Below, piece after piece: positions 1 to 11,796 of a stretch of 64,000 nt of DNA. Source of the DNA: Ryuthela nishihirai (lineage: Eukaryota > Arthropoda > Arachnida > Araneae > Heptathelidae); the NCBI GenBank assembly GCA_038380435.1, contig JAWZYU010000025.1, positions 48,678,691 to 48,742,690 on the forward strand, in the 5' to 3' direction. Below the pieces are notes generated by a model, which worked only from the letters and a program-made list of their open reading frames with translations, made no database searches and was not told where the DNA came from. The translations under genes and the position numbers were made by a program. The first letter of the stretch is position 1. Every line of letters begins with the position of its first letter.

Positions 1-1920
1 GGCACTTGAGCTTATTTCAGAAAGAAGGAACTGCAGGAATGTCCTTAATCAGTATCCTACTAGTCCTAATAGAAAGGATTACAGAGAGCTTAATAAACGT
101 GTAAAGGATCAGTTAGCTACTGAAAAGAATCTTTGGCTGACAAAGCTGAGGAAGCAGTTAGGCAGCACAACAAACAGCAGAAAGCTGTACCAGATAGTTA
201 ATGTTTTATGTAGTAGAAAACGGACAGGTATACAAAGATTGCAGGATAAACAAGGTAAGGTTATAGAAGGTGAGGATTCTGTCATGGCTAGGTGGGCTGA
301 GTATTTCAGTGATGTTCTAAACAATGCAGTTAGTTCTATTCCCATTGTTTGCAATGATGATAGATGCATTGGTGGCTTTAATGTTGGCCCTATAACACAA
401 TCTGAAGTTATTTTGGCTGTTTCTAAACTTAAACTTCATAAATCCCCAGCGATAGATGAAATTACTACAGAAATGCTTAGAGCTGGGAATGTTTCAGTTA
501 CCATTTGGATGACTGAAATTTTGAATATCTTTTATGATAAAGGCATGGTTCCTAAGGATTTTACCAGAGCTAGTATTATCCCTATTTTCAAAAAAGGTGA
601 TCACAGTTCTTGTGATAACTATAGGGGTATCAGCCTACTCTCTGTTCCAGGGAAAGTTCTTTGCATGATTGTGCTTAATAGAATTAAGAATCTGGTTGAC
701 AGGCAATTGCGTGATGAGCAATGTGGATTCAGAAGTGGTAGGGGATGTGTAGATGAGATATTTTCACTTAGGCAGATTCTTGAGAAATGTTTAGAGTTTC
801 AGAAACCTTTGGTTGCTAGCTTTGTGATTTCAAAAAGGTTTCGACTCTATCGAAAGGTATTCAAAAAGGCGATCGTCATTATTTGTGGTTGATTGTGAGA
901 TCATATGGTATACCAGACAAGTTAGTTAACATAATGAAAGTGCTCTATAATAACACTGAGTCGTGTGTGAGAGTTGGTAAGTCTTGTAGCAATTGGTTTA
1001 GCATTGCTTCTGGTGTTCGACAAGGGTGCATTTTGTCTCCTTTTCTCTTTAGTTTGGTTATTGATTATGTTATGCGAAATTCACTTCAAAGGGAAAGATT
1101 TTGGCCTTAAGTGGGCTGGAGATACGAAAATTTCTGATTTAGATTATGCTGATGATTTAGCCCTTTTGGCAAATGATGTTGATGAGATTGGTAGTATGGT
1201 AGGTTTGGTTATAAACAGAGAGAAAACTAAAGTGACGAAAATTGGTCAGGCAGGCTGTGATTCAGTTAATCTGAATGGTTGCAGTCTTGAGCAGGTGTCA
1301 CAATTTAATTATCTTTGGAGCTATGTAACAGATAATGGTGATGTGCGGCATGAGATTAACAGACGAATAGGGATTGCTGCCGGGACTTTTAAGAATCTAT
1401 GGAGATTGTGGAGAAATAGGCGTATATACCTAAAGACTAAAATTAGACTGTATAATAGTTTGGTTCTTTCTAGGGTTAGTTATGGTAGTGAAACTTGGAT
1501 GCTGTGTAAACAAGATAACAGGAAACTAGATGCTTTTGATTCTAGATGCTTACGCAGTATATTGGGTATTAGGTGGTTTAACTTTGTAACTAATGATGAG
1601 GTTAGGCAAAGGAGTCTGCAACCTCCTTTAAGCAGCATATTGTGCAGAGAGAGACTGCGCTGGTTTGGCCATGTTGCCCATACAGATAATTATAGATTGG
1701 CGAATAGGGTTATGAACAGTGTGCCTAGAGGCCTCAGAAGGAGGGGGAGACCTAGGATGCGGTGGGCAGACAATGTCAAACAGGACCTTGTTAGAATTTG
1801 TGTGCAGTGGCCAGATGCAGCAGATGTAGCTCAGGACAGATATGCAGAATGGAGAATTAAACTGCGCAGTCTGGTTGGACCTCAGTAGCTCATGGCTGCT
1901 TGAGGATGATGATGATGATG
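1..1920 (+). mobile_element. RTE-like non-LTR retrotransposon, copy 1 (broken, runs off window start)
   Basis: Reverse transcriptase with its C-terminal tail, read in several frames. The finger/palm part (239-892) shows VPKDFTRASIIPIFKKGD and GFRSGRGC. A frameshift near 820-895 destroys the motif-A region that copy 3 keeps as FVDFKKAFDSVDR. The next piece (883-1110) has SGVRQGCILSPFLFSLV, followed by a second frameshift near 1085. The last piece (974-1888) carries the catalytic box LDYADDLALL and a C-terminal domain with RLRWFGHVAH and a GRPRMRWAD motif. About a dozen codons present in copy 3 are missing just after YADD. The 3' UTR is roughly 30 bp and ends in a (GAT)n run at 1903-1920, a tail style typical of RTE-type elements. 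It continues upstream of the window. It is not functional; clade assignment is by resemblance only. Confidence 0.9.
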
Positions 1921-1961
1921 TGTAAAAAAAAAAAGTGCTGTTCAGAGGTAAAACAACCCAA
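1921..1961 (+). repeat. SINE A 3'-tail fragment abutting LINE tail
   Basis: Directly after the LINE (GAT)n tail comes an A-run, then GTGCTGTTCAGAGGTAAAAC and AACCCA. This is the end of SINE A seen at 9950-9989 and 17091-17124. The LINE probably landed inside a SINE A copy, whose other part would lie upstream of the window. Confidence 0.65.
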
Positions 1962-2928
1962 ATTATTTTGCTGGCTCTCAAGTTTTGTGGGAGTTTTTGC
2001 AACCACATAAGTGTTCAAAGTTTTAACAACACTCTGAGGTATTTTAAAATCATATCGTTCACAGCAACATTTTGAAATGGTTTGAAAGGACCAAGCACAA
2101 TTCTGTCCAATTGCTTCATTTTATGACTTATATATGGAATAAATGTAATCAGTATTGCACCAACTTCTCTGCCATGCTGTAATACAGGTCTCAAATGTGA
2201 CTTTTGTAGTTATCAAGAAATAGTATAACATTTTTTTGGGTGAAGGTTTAACTTGGCCAATATAATATTTCTTCTGTGATATAAAGCCCTTCATTTGTCC
2301 ATTTGGATGGAGCAGCAGCCCCAGTTGTACCAGGCAGAGGACTTTTAATAATAAAATCTTTCTAGTCAATTTTGGAAAATCAACATTGGTGGAATGATAT
2401 TTCCAATGACATTAATTGTTACAGTCATTGTAACTGTTTGATCCCTGATGTCATACTTTCAACTTGCTTAACACCTCGACTATCCTAAACTCATGCTGAC
2501 ATGATCAGTGATAATGCCAGATTTTTCACAGTTCATTCACTAGCAAGTGAAAAATCTATTTAGCTTAAAACATTTTTCTAGTTTTCAAACATCTTGCCAA
2601 CTGTGATTTTATTATAGGAAGGAACCTTGCTAAACTTGTAGCATTAATCAATCAATAGTAAAGGCACAGATTAGCTGTAAACGTAATCAAGAAATATTTT
2701 TGCTGAAAAAAAAATGTTTCGCTTTTTTTGTTTGTGGTAAGGTTGCTCATCCCAATCATAAATGGCACCAAGAGTGAAAAAATTTGGAAGATTTATAGTT
2801 GCGGTTAGCTGAAAAATTGCATCCCACTCAGGGCAGAAGTAATTTTTTTAACAAAAATATTTCTTGTAGCATTGAGCTTCTGAAGTGCTAGCTTGTTACT
2901 ATAATTTTTATGAATATCTGAAAGGATG
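1962..2928. other. Non-coding stretch with a short dispersed repeat
   Basis: No gene is visible. Positions about 2735-2815 resemble 50364-50460: both carry CCAATCATA(A/G)ATGGCAC followed by a GAGTGA block and a related downstream block. This marks a low-copy dispersed repeat. The rest is AT-rich with no recognised element. Confidence 0.5.
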
Positions 2929-4368
2929 TACTCGACAGATCACAACGAAAAGTGGTATATACCTTAATAAGAACATGGGGTAGAGAATTTGCGAATAAAA
3001 AAATAGTGTTAGTGCCACCCTGTGGCATGGGTGCACTAAAATAAATACCAAGTTGAACAAACATAACCTTTATTTTACAAATCAAGATTCTCAATATGTG
3101 AACCATTTGTATGCAAAATGTGCTGGAAATGTAATACGGCATGGTCCCCAGTTGCTTGAAACGTCTCATGCAATGGCTGCAACATGCTGTGTTATTCTTG
3201 CCTTCAGTTCAGCAAGTGATTGAATATTGCCTTGGTAAACTTGGATTTTCAAATAACCCCATAACCAAAAATCGCATGGGTTTAGGTTGGGGGGGAATGT
3301 GGTGGCCAAGCAATGGAAAACGTTTGAGAAATTATTCAGTTCTCACCAAATGGGGTATGCAACAATTGCATTGCCATACATGCAATATGTGGTGGTGCCC
3401 CATCCTACATGAAGGTTATGGAGTCTAAGCAATTTCTTTCTTGCAAAGCCGGAAAATCTTGTGGCAGAGAAGACCTGTGTAATGTGGTCCGTTCACTGAT
3501 CAATGCACGGGGCCTTGAGGTGCGATTTCCTCAATGAAAAATGGTCCGATTATAAAGTATGCGGTAAACCCGCACCATGCAATTACATAGTCAGAGTGTA
3601 GGGGCACAGCATGCAGTTGTGTATATTCACTGCTCCATGTAGGGAAAAATGCACCTCATCAGTCCATAAGACTTTGAAGGCCACATGTCATTGAGCTGCA
3701 TCATCACCAGAAATCGCAAAGTGAAGTCAGTGTGCTGTTCAGGGTCATGTGGTTGCAGCTGCTGCACCCTATGAATTTTATAAGGATACCATTTCAGGGT
3801 GGATCGTATAATTTTACGGACAGTTGACCACAGAAGTTGCAGTTTGCAAGATACCTGTCTCACACTAACTATAGGTAGCTCCGATTGTGATTGGATATCT
3901 GCAATGGTAAGTGCGATGCTTTGCTTTCTGCAACAGGCTGCCAGCCTCTACCCAGAGCCACACCCAACTCGCCTGTTTCTTCGAATATCTGTATCATATT
4001 CTTCAGTCCATTTAGCGACAAAGATCCTCATATCTTTCTGACGATGATATTCGCATAATGCAGTGGTGGCATTAGTGTCACTTTGGTAAACAAAGTTTCA
4101 CTAGCAAAGCTCGGTCCTTCTTGCAGATAACCATGGCTTCTTCTAGCGATTACAGGGAAGACATTACATTTTATAGTGTGCCTCATGCGATTTCACGTGT
4201 GATTGGCTACAATGTCACAAGAAATTAGCATGATCTACCATGTTTTTAGTGCACCCACACCACCTAACTAATTGGTGGCACTAAAACTAACTAATTTTTT
4301 TTCCACAAATTCTCTACCCCACATTTTTATTATGGTATCATCCACTTTTCGCTGTGATCTGTCGAGTA
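2929..4368 (-). mobile_element. mariner-like DNA transposon M1 with long TIRs (dead transposase)
   Basis: The ends are inverted copies: left TACTCGACAGATCACA at 2929, right the reverse complement ending at 4368. Similarity runs about 115-130 bp inward, including a shared block with AGTGCCACC and GGGTGCACTAAAA. On the minus strand, degraded transposase is readable across frames. It includes LNDMWPSKSYGLM, a mutated WTDE-type box, followed by a serine-histidine/HGAVN-type segment. Near 3260-3320 a proline-rich AWPP block precedes a GYG-like segment, where families of this type have their last catalytic Asp. The C-terminal end gives MRRFKQLGTMPYYIS. Many stops and shifts make it a fossil; the long TIRs are well kept relative to the coding part. 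Confidence 0.82.
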
Positions 4369-4627
4369 GGTCCTTCTCTACATTGTTCTGAGTACTGTCA
4401 GTTTAATTATAACCACCCTGCATATTATGTAACAAAGTTGTTGACACTAATAACAATGACTTTACTATTGAATATAGTAAATCATTGACACAATATATGC
4501 CACTTTTTTCACCAGAAAATTTCTCAAGACTGAAGTCTCCCTTTCAAATCTATGTTCCTTCAATGTTTTTATATCCAAATGGAACTTCCTTTTGTTTTCC
4601 ATAGCATACTGATTGTGGCTAATACAA

Positions 4628-6590
4628 GGGTTATTTGAAAAGTAATGGCAACATGTGTGGTAGTTGCTGACCACTTTATTTCTACATGAAATTAATGATC
4701 CATAGCCTCATTGCAATCACTAGCTAGTTAACAACTTTATTCCAAATGTGTGGGACCCAGGAAATGCTGTCAGTAGATCTGTATCTGTTGATCACTGTGA
4801 TGGACTGCCATTTGCTCTCAACACCTCAGACTGCTAAACTATTGCCCTTGGGATGTTTCCTTCACCTTAGGTAACAGGTCAAAATCACAAGGACTCATCT
4901 CTGGGAAGTATGATGGATGTTCCAAGGTTTCCCATCGCTATCCTATATGCAATGCTCCAAAATGCCACTTTCTTTTCAATGGACCTTGTGTAACTTATCC
5001 AAAATGTATGTTAAATGGTTTCCAGATAGCTCAGGCACCAGGTAATTAATCTTGCCAATAAAGTTAAATAAGGGTTCTTCTCTTAGTATGATTTGTATTA
5101 TTTAGCAGAAAAGAATTTAAATCAAAAGATTGTCAATCATTAAAGTTAATTCTATCCAAAATCTCAAAACTATGCTCAAGAGAAAAATTCAGAAAGTCAA
5201 AAACTTTTTCATAAAGCAAATAAAAGTTTATTTCCAAAATCTAGACTCACCAAAGTGAAACTTCTTTGTACAAAAATATCTGAGCAACTCTGCTCCAACT
5301 GAGCTCTCTACCTCTAACATTCTAACATCATCTACTGTCTAACTACCCTGATCTAACGTCACTTAACTATATGTAGTGTGCAACTGACGTGTGTTGCACA
5401 TTGGGAAAATCATTTGCATAAATTGATGCTCGCACAAGCTAGGGTGTGTGTCCTTCTGAGCTCATTAGTGGCTATCAGTCAAAATTGGAGTTGCGCATGT
5501 GGAACTCCTCTAGCAGAGCCAACTGAAAATTAATGCCCCAAAATAATTATAACATAATTGAAGTAAAACTAGTTAAGGAAAATAAAAGTGAATGGGTGAA
5601 CCATCACAAGTTGCCAAATGCCCCTTCATAGGTAGGGGCCACAAGACAATAGGCATTGTTATGAATGAGAAGTGGATCCCCTGTGATATGAAGTGTTACC
5701 TTTTTGGCCATATGGCCAGACATAGGTGATGCACAAGAAACTGTCAATAGTATTCTGCATTGACAGTTTGTCCCTGAGACACTGCATGATACAGGGGAAC
5801 ACCATTGATATCATAAATGACAATCAGCAACACTTGCACATTACAGAATTTTGGGGCAATTTTTTCAGGTGTGGAGACCTTGAATGGTACCATATGTTGG
5901 ACTGGCATTTCAGTTTTGGCTCATATGCCCATGCCCACTTCAATGATAATGACATGGAGGGAAAAATGCATCACCATTGTTGTGATATTATTCCAGGTGA
6001 TGGCTTGCAAAGATGTACCTGTTCCACTTTTGCACCTTCATGAGATGGTATGGGTGGGACCCATTGTGCTGCATTTTTTGCATGCTCAGAATGTCATTCA
6101 GAATGAAAGGTGAAGTTACCAAGTCCAACTTCATTTGCCAATTGATATGTCATCCAATGATTGTCAACATCCAGCATTGACTGTACAAGCTGAACCTTCT
6201 CTTGTGGGATTTAAGGACACCCTACATGGATGGTGAGCATAATCAACATTGTCCTGACCCTGGCAAAAGAACTGCACCCATAACACAACTGTTCAGAAGG
6301 GTAGAGCTGCATCTTCGCACTCTTCCCTCATTCCATGCCAACAATCCCTTGCATTGTGGCAATATGCCACCTTGATTTTGTTCTAGCTCTGTAAATGTGT
6401 CTCAGGGCACTCTGGCAGTAGTCTGATATTTCTGTGACTTCACTTCATTCACTCTCCTATCATGGCACTGCACAAATGATGGTTTAACTCTGGAACAGGT
6501 TCTGTAAGGCATTGGATATGCAAACAAGCATGTTGGGAGCACTCTGTGCATTTGGCAGCAGGGGAGCCATTACTTTTGAAAAATCCTCAT
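4628..6590 (-). mobile_element. mariner-like transposon M2 (SETMAR-type transposase fossil)
   Basis: Terminal repeats: left GGGTTATTTGAAAAGTAATG at 4628, right GCCATTACTTTTGAAAAATC at 6566-6590 (inverted match with a few differences). On the minus strand, remnants of a helix-turn-helix/DDD transposase can be followed. They include a YDI-type hydrophobic strand with nearby NAEYY-like codons (about 5790-5860), then a HDNA-like box reading LLIHNNAYC near 5660. A WETLEHP-type block follows about 4935-4990, with a CDFDL motif just downstream, the usual site of the third Asp. The coding part is interrupted by a 552-bp insertion (5059-5610). LINE copy 2 begins directly at its right end. Confidence 0.75.
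5059..5610. mobile_element. Unidentified 552-bp insertion inside mariner M2
   Basis: The mariner reading frame stops matching at 5610 (coming from the right) and resumes at 5058. The insertion is flanked by a 7-bp direct repeat TTGCCAA (5052-5058 and 5611-5617). The insert has no open frame of note and no obvious terminal inverted repeat. It begins TAAAGTTAAATAAGGG and ends CCATCACAAG. Candidates are a solo LTR, a MITE or another short element; the family is not recognised. Confidence 0.6.
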
Positions 6591-6912
6591 AAAAGATTAA
6601 AATTAGGTTGTATAATAGTTTTGTTCTTTCTAGGGTTAGATATGGTAGTGAAACTTGGGCCCTTTGTAAGCAAGATAACAGGAAACTTGATGTCTTTTAT
6701 TTTAGATGTTTACACAGTATCTTGGACATTATGTGGTTTCACTTTGTACATAATGATGAGGTTAGGCAAAGGAATCAGCAATCTCTTCTGAGCACCATAT
6801 TTTGCAGAGAAAGATACTGTTGGTCTGCCCATATGCCTAACTGTAGATTTGTGAAAAGGGTTATGAACAGTGTGCCTAAAGGCCTTAGAAAGGGTGGGAG
6901 ACATAGTCACCC
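6591..6912 (+). mobile_element. RTE-like LINE fragment, copy 2
   Basis: Corresponds to the C-terminal part of the reverse transcriptase ORF of copy 1 (about 1430-1750). It reads SRVRYGSETWALCKQDNRK, then a Cys/His-containing tail and RVMNSVPKGLRK. It is cut off at the left by the end of mariner M2 and at the right by a piggyBac-family fragment, so both ends were lost. It is more diverged than copies 3 and 5. Confidence 0.85.
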
Positions 6913-7380
6913 TTAGGTTATATGTTAATTTTTCTTTTATTATTTCTTTGTTTTCCCATATAAAAGCTTTGATCTTGTATCATTTCCTGAAAATCAATTA
7001 GGTGGAAGCAATATAGATAAGAAAATCCCATTAATGTGAGCAGTCCAATCACCTTGTATAATACTGGCCAGCTGAATTTTGGGGATCTTTGTTAAGTGCT
7101 GAAAGTTAGTGCACCAAGGAAAAAAAAAAGCTGAACATCTATATTGTCAGAGTAGCACAGCCAAGATATTGGGGGGGGGGGGGGGATTATTATTTTTAAA
7201 GCCATTCTTATAAGCTTAAAAACTTGCAATTAAAAATCAAATTTTGCCAAAGGGGCAGGGGAATAAAATGTCCTCAGTGTAGCAGGGGGGAACCCCTCCC
7301 ACATGAGAACTGATTTCTGTGACAAGGATATGCAATTCTGTGACAGGGAAGGGCAGATTATACAAACCACCAAACATTTG
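6913..7380. mobile_element. piggyBac-like non-autonomous family, rearranged fragment
   Basis: Shares blocks with the complete member at 55871-57659: an AAGTGC(T/A)GAAAG..GTGCACCAA block (about 7090-7120) and CTGATTTCTGTGACAAGGA (about 7308-7326). The portion 6917-7000 matches the same element in the opposite orientation, so this copy looks internally inverted. It contains a G17-class homopolymer near 7171-7186. Confidence 0.5.
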
Positions 7381-7384
7381 CATG

Positions 7385-8462
7385 GTTTGCACGGCAACTG
7401 CAAGAAACTGGAACATTTTGTGTATAAACATGCATGACACTGGTCGGGAGAGAATCGTGCATTCCTGACATGGAAGAAGAGATCCTACGGCAGATTGAGG
7501 ACAATCCAGATACACGCACATGAGCTGTTGCACATAGCCTCAGTGTGAACCATGCCCTCATGTGGAGAATGTTGCATGAGCAGCAGTTTCATCATCAGAG
7601 AGTCCAGATGTTGCAACCTCAGGATTTCCCTCTTCATGTGGAATTCGTGCGCTGGTTTCTGCAGCAGATCGTGGTGCAGCCTGATTTTCCAGCTCGTGCT
7701 ATTTTCAGATGAGACCTCTTTCACCTGTGAGTATTTAATGTGCATAATTTTCACGTTTGGACGCACGAAAATCTACATCCACAATGGTGCATGGTCATCA
7801 ATGTTTGGGCAGGTATCATCCATGACATTTTGATTGGTCCATACCTGCTGCCTCCCTGACTCAACGGGCAGATTTATCAGTATTTCTTGATGCAATGCTG
7901 TCAGGACTGTTGGAAGATGTTCCCGTGGCTATTTGCAGCCGAACGTGGTTTCAGCGTGACGGGGTGCCAGCATACTTCAGCAATGATGTGCAGGATTATC
8001 TGAATGCCACTTTTGGGGGCTGATGGATAGGCCAGGGTGGACCTGTCGCCTGGCCACCAAGATTGCCGATTTTAACATGTATTGATTTCTTCCTCTGGGG
8101 ACACATGAAGATCCTCATGTAAAAGACTCCCATTGGCTCAGATGAAGACCTTGTGGCAAGAATACTGTCGCCACTGCAATTGTTCACACAATTCCAGGAA
8201 TCTTTCAAAGTGTATGGCAATCAATGCTTCGGTGCTGTTGCCAGTCACAACTTTGAGCACCTTCTTTAAATAAACATGTTGTTCATACTTGTTTCCATTC
8301 ATTTATGTACCAGCTCCACGAATATTTCTGTCAGCACCCTCTAGCACCGAAGGGTTACATCAGCGGACATACATTCATAGACAAAAAAGTTTGTCTTGGT
8401 GTTCCCTTTCTCCCATTGAAATTTGTACAGAGAGTTTTGAAAGACCCTGTATATAGTTTTTT
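7385..8462 (+). mobile_element. mariner-like transposon M3, 5'-truncated (transposase pseudogene)
   Basis: Transposase remnant. The frame from about 7462 reads EEEILRQIEDNPDTRT, then a stop, and later LHVEFVRWFLQQIVVQPD. After a shift comes the first catalytic box FSDETSF (about 7703), then WFQRDGVPAYFSND (about 7949; second Asp in the DG pair). A WPPR..C(I)DFFLWGH segment near 8050-8110 carries the third Asp. Spacing and motifs are those of mariner-type DDD transposases. The right end, about 8340-8462, finishes with AAAGACCCTGTATATAG, a terminal-repeat-like end; the left terminal repeat is gone. Several stops and frameshifts: inactive. Confidence 0.8.
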
Positions 8463-9305
8463 TCCATAAGTTAGTTGGAAAATAAATGATCACCAACTAA
8501 CATATAGACAAAAGCAGAATATGTTCTGAAAAAATCCTTGGTATGAATAAAGTGTGCATTTAAAATTTTATTTATACATATTATCTGAAATTTCAGTTCA
8601 GTAATAATAAGCATTAATGTAACATTAATTTGTATTTTATTTTCACTAATTCAGATAAGCTAAGATTTATTTCTCATATATTTCATTTTGGTCATGAAAA
8701 ATACTCATTGTTGATAATATAGGCTTACACTGTCAAATTTGAAAGTAGGATATTTGTGAAATAAATATAAATTAGAAATCAAGCATTTGTACCAACACTT
8801 AGTGCTTTAATTTGCAAAACTAGTATTTATATGATATTTTATCAAACAGTGTACTTACAAATCAGCTATATTTAGCCTATATGAAAGTCTAGAAAGTTGA
8901 ACAAGATAAAACACAGATTTTACTAGTCTGAAAAATTCAGTCTACAAAAAGTCAGATATCACTGTATTCAAAACAGGCTTCATTTCAAGATGTCATGAGA
9001 CAGATTGGATTACAATGGCAAGAATAAAATTTTAGTAAAAGATATAAATGTAACTTGTTACAGATTACAATTTTATTAATATAGGAATTTATTATTTTCT
9101 ATTTATTTCTGAAAATAAATGATATCAAAACCATTTTGTTATTTTTACTTCGAGATGAAATGACACTATACTCCCGCTATACACTATACTATTGTTACTT
9201 CACAATATGTATTATATCTACATACATATTAAAAAGAAACTCAATCCGTACTATGTAAAACCAAGTCTATCACCATGTAAATGGAAACTGGTTGCAAATT
9301 TTTGA
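8463..9305. other. AT-rich stretch, nothing recognised
   Basis: No coding frame of note, no terminal repeats and no match to the other repeat families that I can see. Confidence 0.5.
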
Positions 9306-10194
9306 CCATGTAAATCTAATATTGTGAAAATTGATGGGTATATGACTTATTTCTGCTCATTGGTTACTTATAAACAGTTCTAAAGTTGACTTGTTAATGT
9401 GACTCAGCATAGTTGGTGAAAAGCATGGACTTTTGTCAAAGTATAGTACTGAGTAAAAAATTGCAAAAAAAGAGTAATTTTCTTGTTTCAGGTTAAAAAA
9501 AAACTGTTATTCTGAAATAAATAGCCTTCTTCATAATGCATTAAAATGATTTTTATTAGTTTTTTTTTTATTTTGCATTAACAGATGCATTTTTTATTAC
9601 ATAACTCAACCCCCCCCTCCCCAATTAAAATGCAGGCTCATAATCTGTAGTTCCCATGTTCGAGTCCCAGCTGGGTCAGTGTTGAGATTTATCTCCGCAA
9701 AATTCCCCGTCCTGCCCACGGTCAGTAGGGGACACCGATGGGCTTGGAAAGGCCGCCGTCCGTCGGATGGGACGTTAAGCCGTGGCCCCGTGTACAGGAG
9801 AGCCATACCCTGTGCACGTTAAAGAACACGCTGGATGGCCTTGACGGGAGGCTACCATCTGTCTCCCAACAGCTGTTCCAGTGGGTCCCCACCCCCCAGC
9901 CTTCTCTGAGCCTTCGGGGTCCATGTGACCTGGCCATTTAGCCCATGGTGTGCAAAAAAGTGCTGCTCAGAGGTAAAACAACCCAAAAACCCCAATTAAA
10001 ATGAAACCTGTCGTCTTTTTAGCAAAATATTTTCAGAAAATCTAGAATTAAATGCCGATTAATTTGGCATATTATTATCCTTTCATTAGTTATTTGGCCA
10101 AAAATTTCTAAAGTTAATTTTTTTGGCACAGCATATGAAATAATAGCTTTTCCTCTGGATGTAAACCAATTCTTTAGGCTGGGCCCTATAAGGG
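9306..10194 (-). mobile_element. piggyBac-like family member, split by a SINE
   Basis: The right end reads GGGCCCTATAAGGG followed by TTAA (10195-10198). This is the inverted form of the left end TTAA-CCTTTCCAG... at 55867. The part 10003-10194 matches the first ~115 bp of that member in reverse, including GTTATTTGGCCAAAAAT. The part 9330-9470 matches 61680-61810 (ATTGGTTACTT, TATAGTACTGAG). SINE A sits inside at 9633-9989. The other end was not located. Confidence 0.55.
9633..9989 (+). mobile_element. SINE A, 5'-truncated copy with 14-bp TSD
   Basis: Flanked by the 14-bp direct repeat CCCCAATTAAAATG (9619-9632 and 9990-10003). The tRNA-like head is shortened: it begins at CAGGCTCATAATCTG and keeps the B box GTTCGAGTCCC. 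The conserved body has GGATGGGACGTTAAGCC and GTGCACGTTAAAGAAC; the tail ends GAGGTAAAACAACCCA. It is inserted in a piggyBac-like element, so it is younger than that host. Confidence 0.92.
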
Positions 10195-10198
10195 TTAA

Positions 10199-10587
10199 AA
10201 GTAGTGAAGTGTTTAGCCAATAGGCAAAGAACTGTTTGTTTACATCATGTCTCAACTAAGGACAAACCAAGTATAGAGTGTGTCAATCTGAGAAGTGTTA
10301 TTCCAAAATGGAAGAAATCATGATGGATCTGAATGGAAGAATCATGTATTTGAACATTTTTACCACAAATATAATGGATCACAAGTCTGTTTGGAACATT
10401 ATACATAATACATTATAAATGAATAAGTTGGGGGGAGGAACAATTTCTTATTTTCTCTTCATATATAATCAATTACCTATATAGTTCTTTGAACACAATT
10501 TAGTATAAAGCTTTGCTCAATTTTGGATTTGTCAAGGCTTTCAAATTATTTAAAACCTTATATCCATATTTGAAACTTTATACCATA
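10199..10587. other. AT-rich stretch, nothing recognised
   Basis: Lies between the TTAA end of the piggyBac-like copy and mariner M4. No open frame or repeat structure is visible. Confidence 0.45.
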
Positions 10588-11745
10588 TTAGGAGTGTTTA
10601 AAAAGTTCTTGATGTGCATCAGCAGAACAAAAACCATTGCACTTCTCTCAACAAAACCTTGACTGTCCTTCAAAGTACTTCCCTCCAGTATCTATGCAAA
10701 ATTGCAGACATTTACACCAATTCTGAAACACTTGTGGAGTATTCCCTAACAGGAGTACTACCAACTCTGAATGAACTCATTTTTCAAGACCTTGCACTCT
10801 TGAAAAAGGCTTCCCAGCAAGTTCCTTTTTAATTTTTGAAAAGAATCAAAAATTGCATGGTGCAAGATTGGGTGAATGGTAGCTGTTTTTTTTTTCCCTG
10901 CTCCAGATAGCCGTAACTTGTTGGGTTTCGTGAGCAGTGGCATTACATTGGAGAACCCTTGACATATCTGTTGTTGGATGCTGCTGCTTTATCTCCTTAA
11001 ACATTTTGGGCAAAACAATATTGGAGTATAGGCATTTATTGTCATTTTTTCAGGTATGGTGTCCATGCTACCCCCTCCTTGGGAATTGAAACAAATTGTG
11101 AACATCCTCTTCAGCGAAAATCTTGTTGTAGGATTTGGAGATGCGGTTCATCTTCTTCAACCCAAACATAGTTGGCAATCTATCTTGGTGTTGTATAGTA
11201 ATAAAACCACATCTCATCACCTGTTACAATGTCTGTTAACCATTTGGGGCCACTAGGTTCAAACATTGCCAGCATCTTCTTGCACAAGTAGACTATGGCC
11301 CTTTTTTGCTGTTCTGTCAGTTTATGGGGTACCCATTTGGCACAGATCTTTCATAACTTTAAATGTTGATGAATAATTGTTTCTACACTGCCAATCGATA
11401 CACTGACATCTAAACTTATTACTTAAATGGTGATGCATGAGTTTTCTTTTATAAGTTCACTTACAGCAGTAATGATTCTCTTGTTCAATGCCCCTTTCAG
11501 TCTTCCTGAACAAGGGAGGTCTTTGAAGCTCTTCTGTTCTCTGAATTTGTGCAGCCATCATCAGTATATGAGTATCATGCCATATGAATAGACACTATCC
11601 CCTTATACTTGTGATATATCAGTGTAAATTGCTTTTACCTTGTCCCTAAGCTGCATCCTTGTCAAAATTTAATATCTTTCCCAGTCTTTAGTGGGCTCCA
11701 TAGCAACAATGCACAGATTGCATAGATTGAACTTTATGCCCCCCA
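10588..11745 (-). mobile_element. mariner-like transposon M4 (transposase fossil)
   Basis: Minus-strand remnants in order: CAKWVPH-type segment (about 11330), the catalytic box WLTDIVTGDEMWFYYY-like (about 11190-11245), a CGCSQF-like block, then the C-terminal IFDSFQKLKRNLLGSLF (10790-10850) and VCNFA (about 10690). The left edge has GGAGTGTTTAAAAAGTTCTT, a probable terminal repeat. The same family occurs on the + strand at 45780-46835. Multiple frameshifts: inactive. The start of LINE copy 3 is about 15 bp away. Confidence 0.72.
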
Positions 11746-11796
11746 ACTAAAAGAGAAATTATGATATCATCATCATCATCCTCAAGCAGCCATGGG

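Noticed and set aside
5726..6113. Overlapping 105- and 98-codon frames on the + strand
   Set aside because: Antisense of mariner M2; no independent support.
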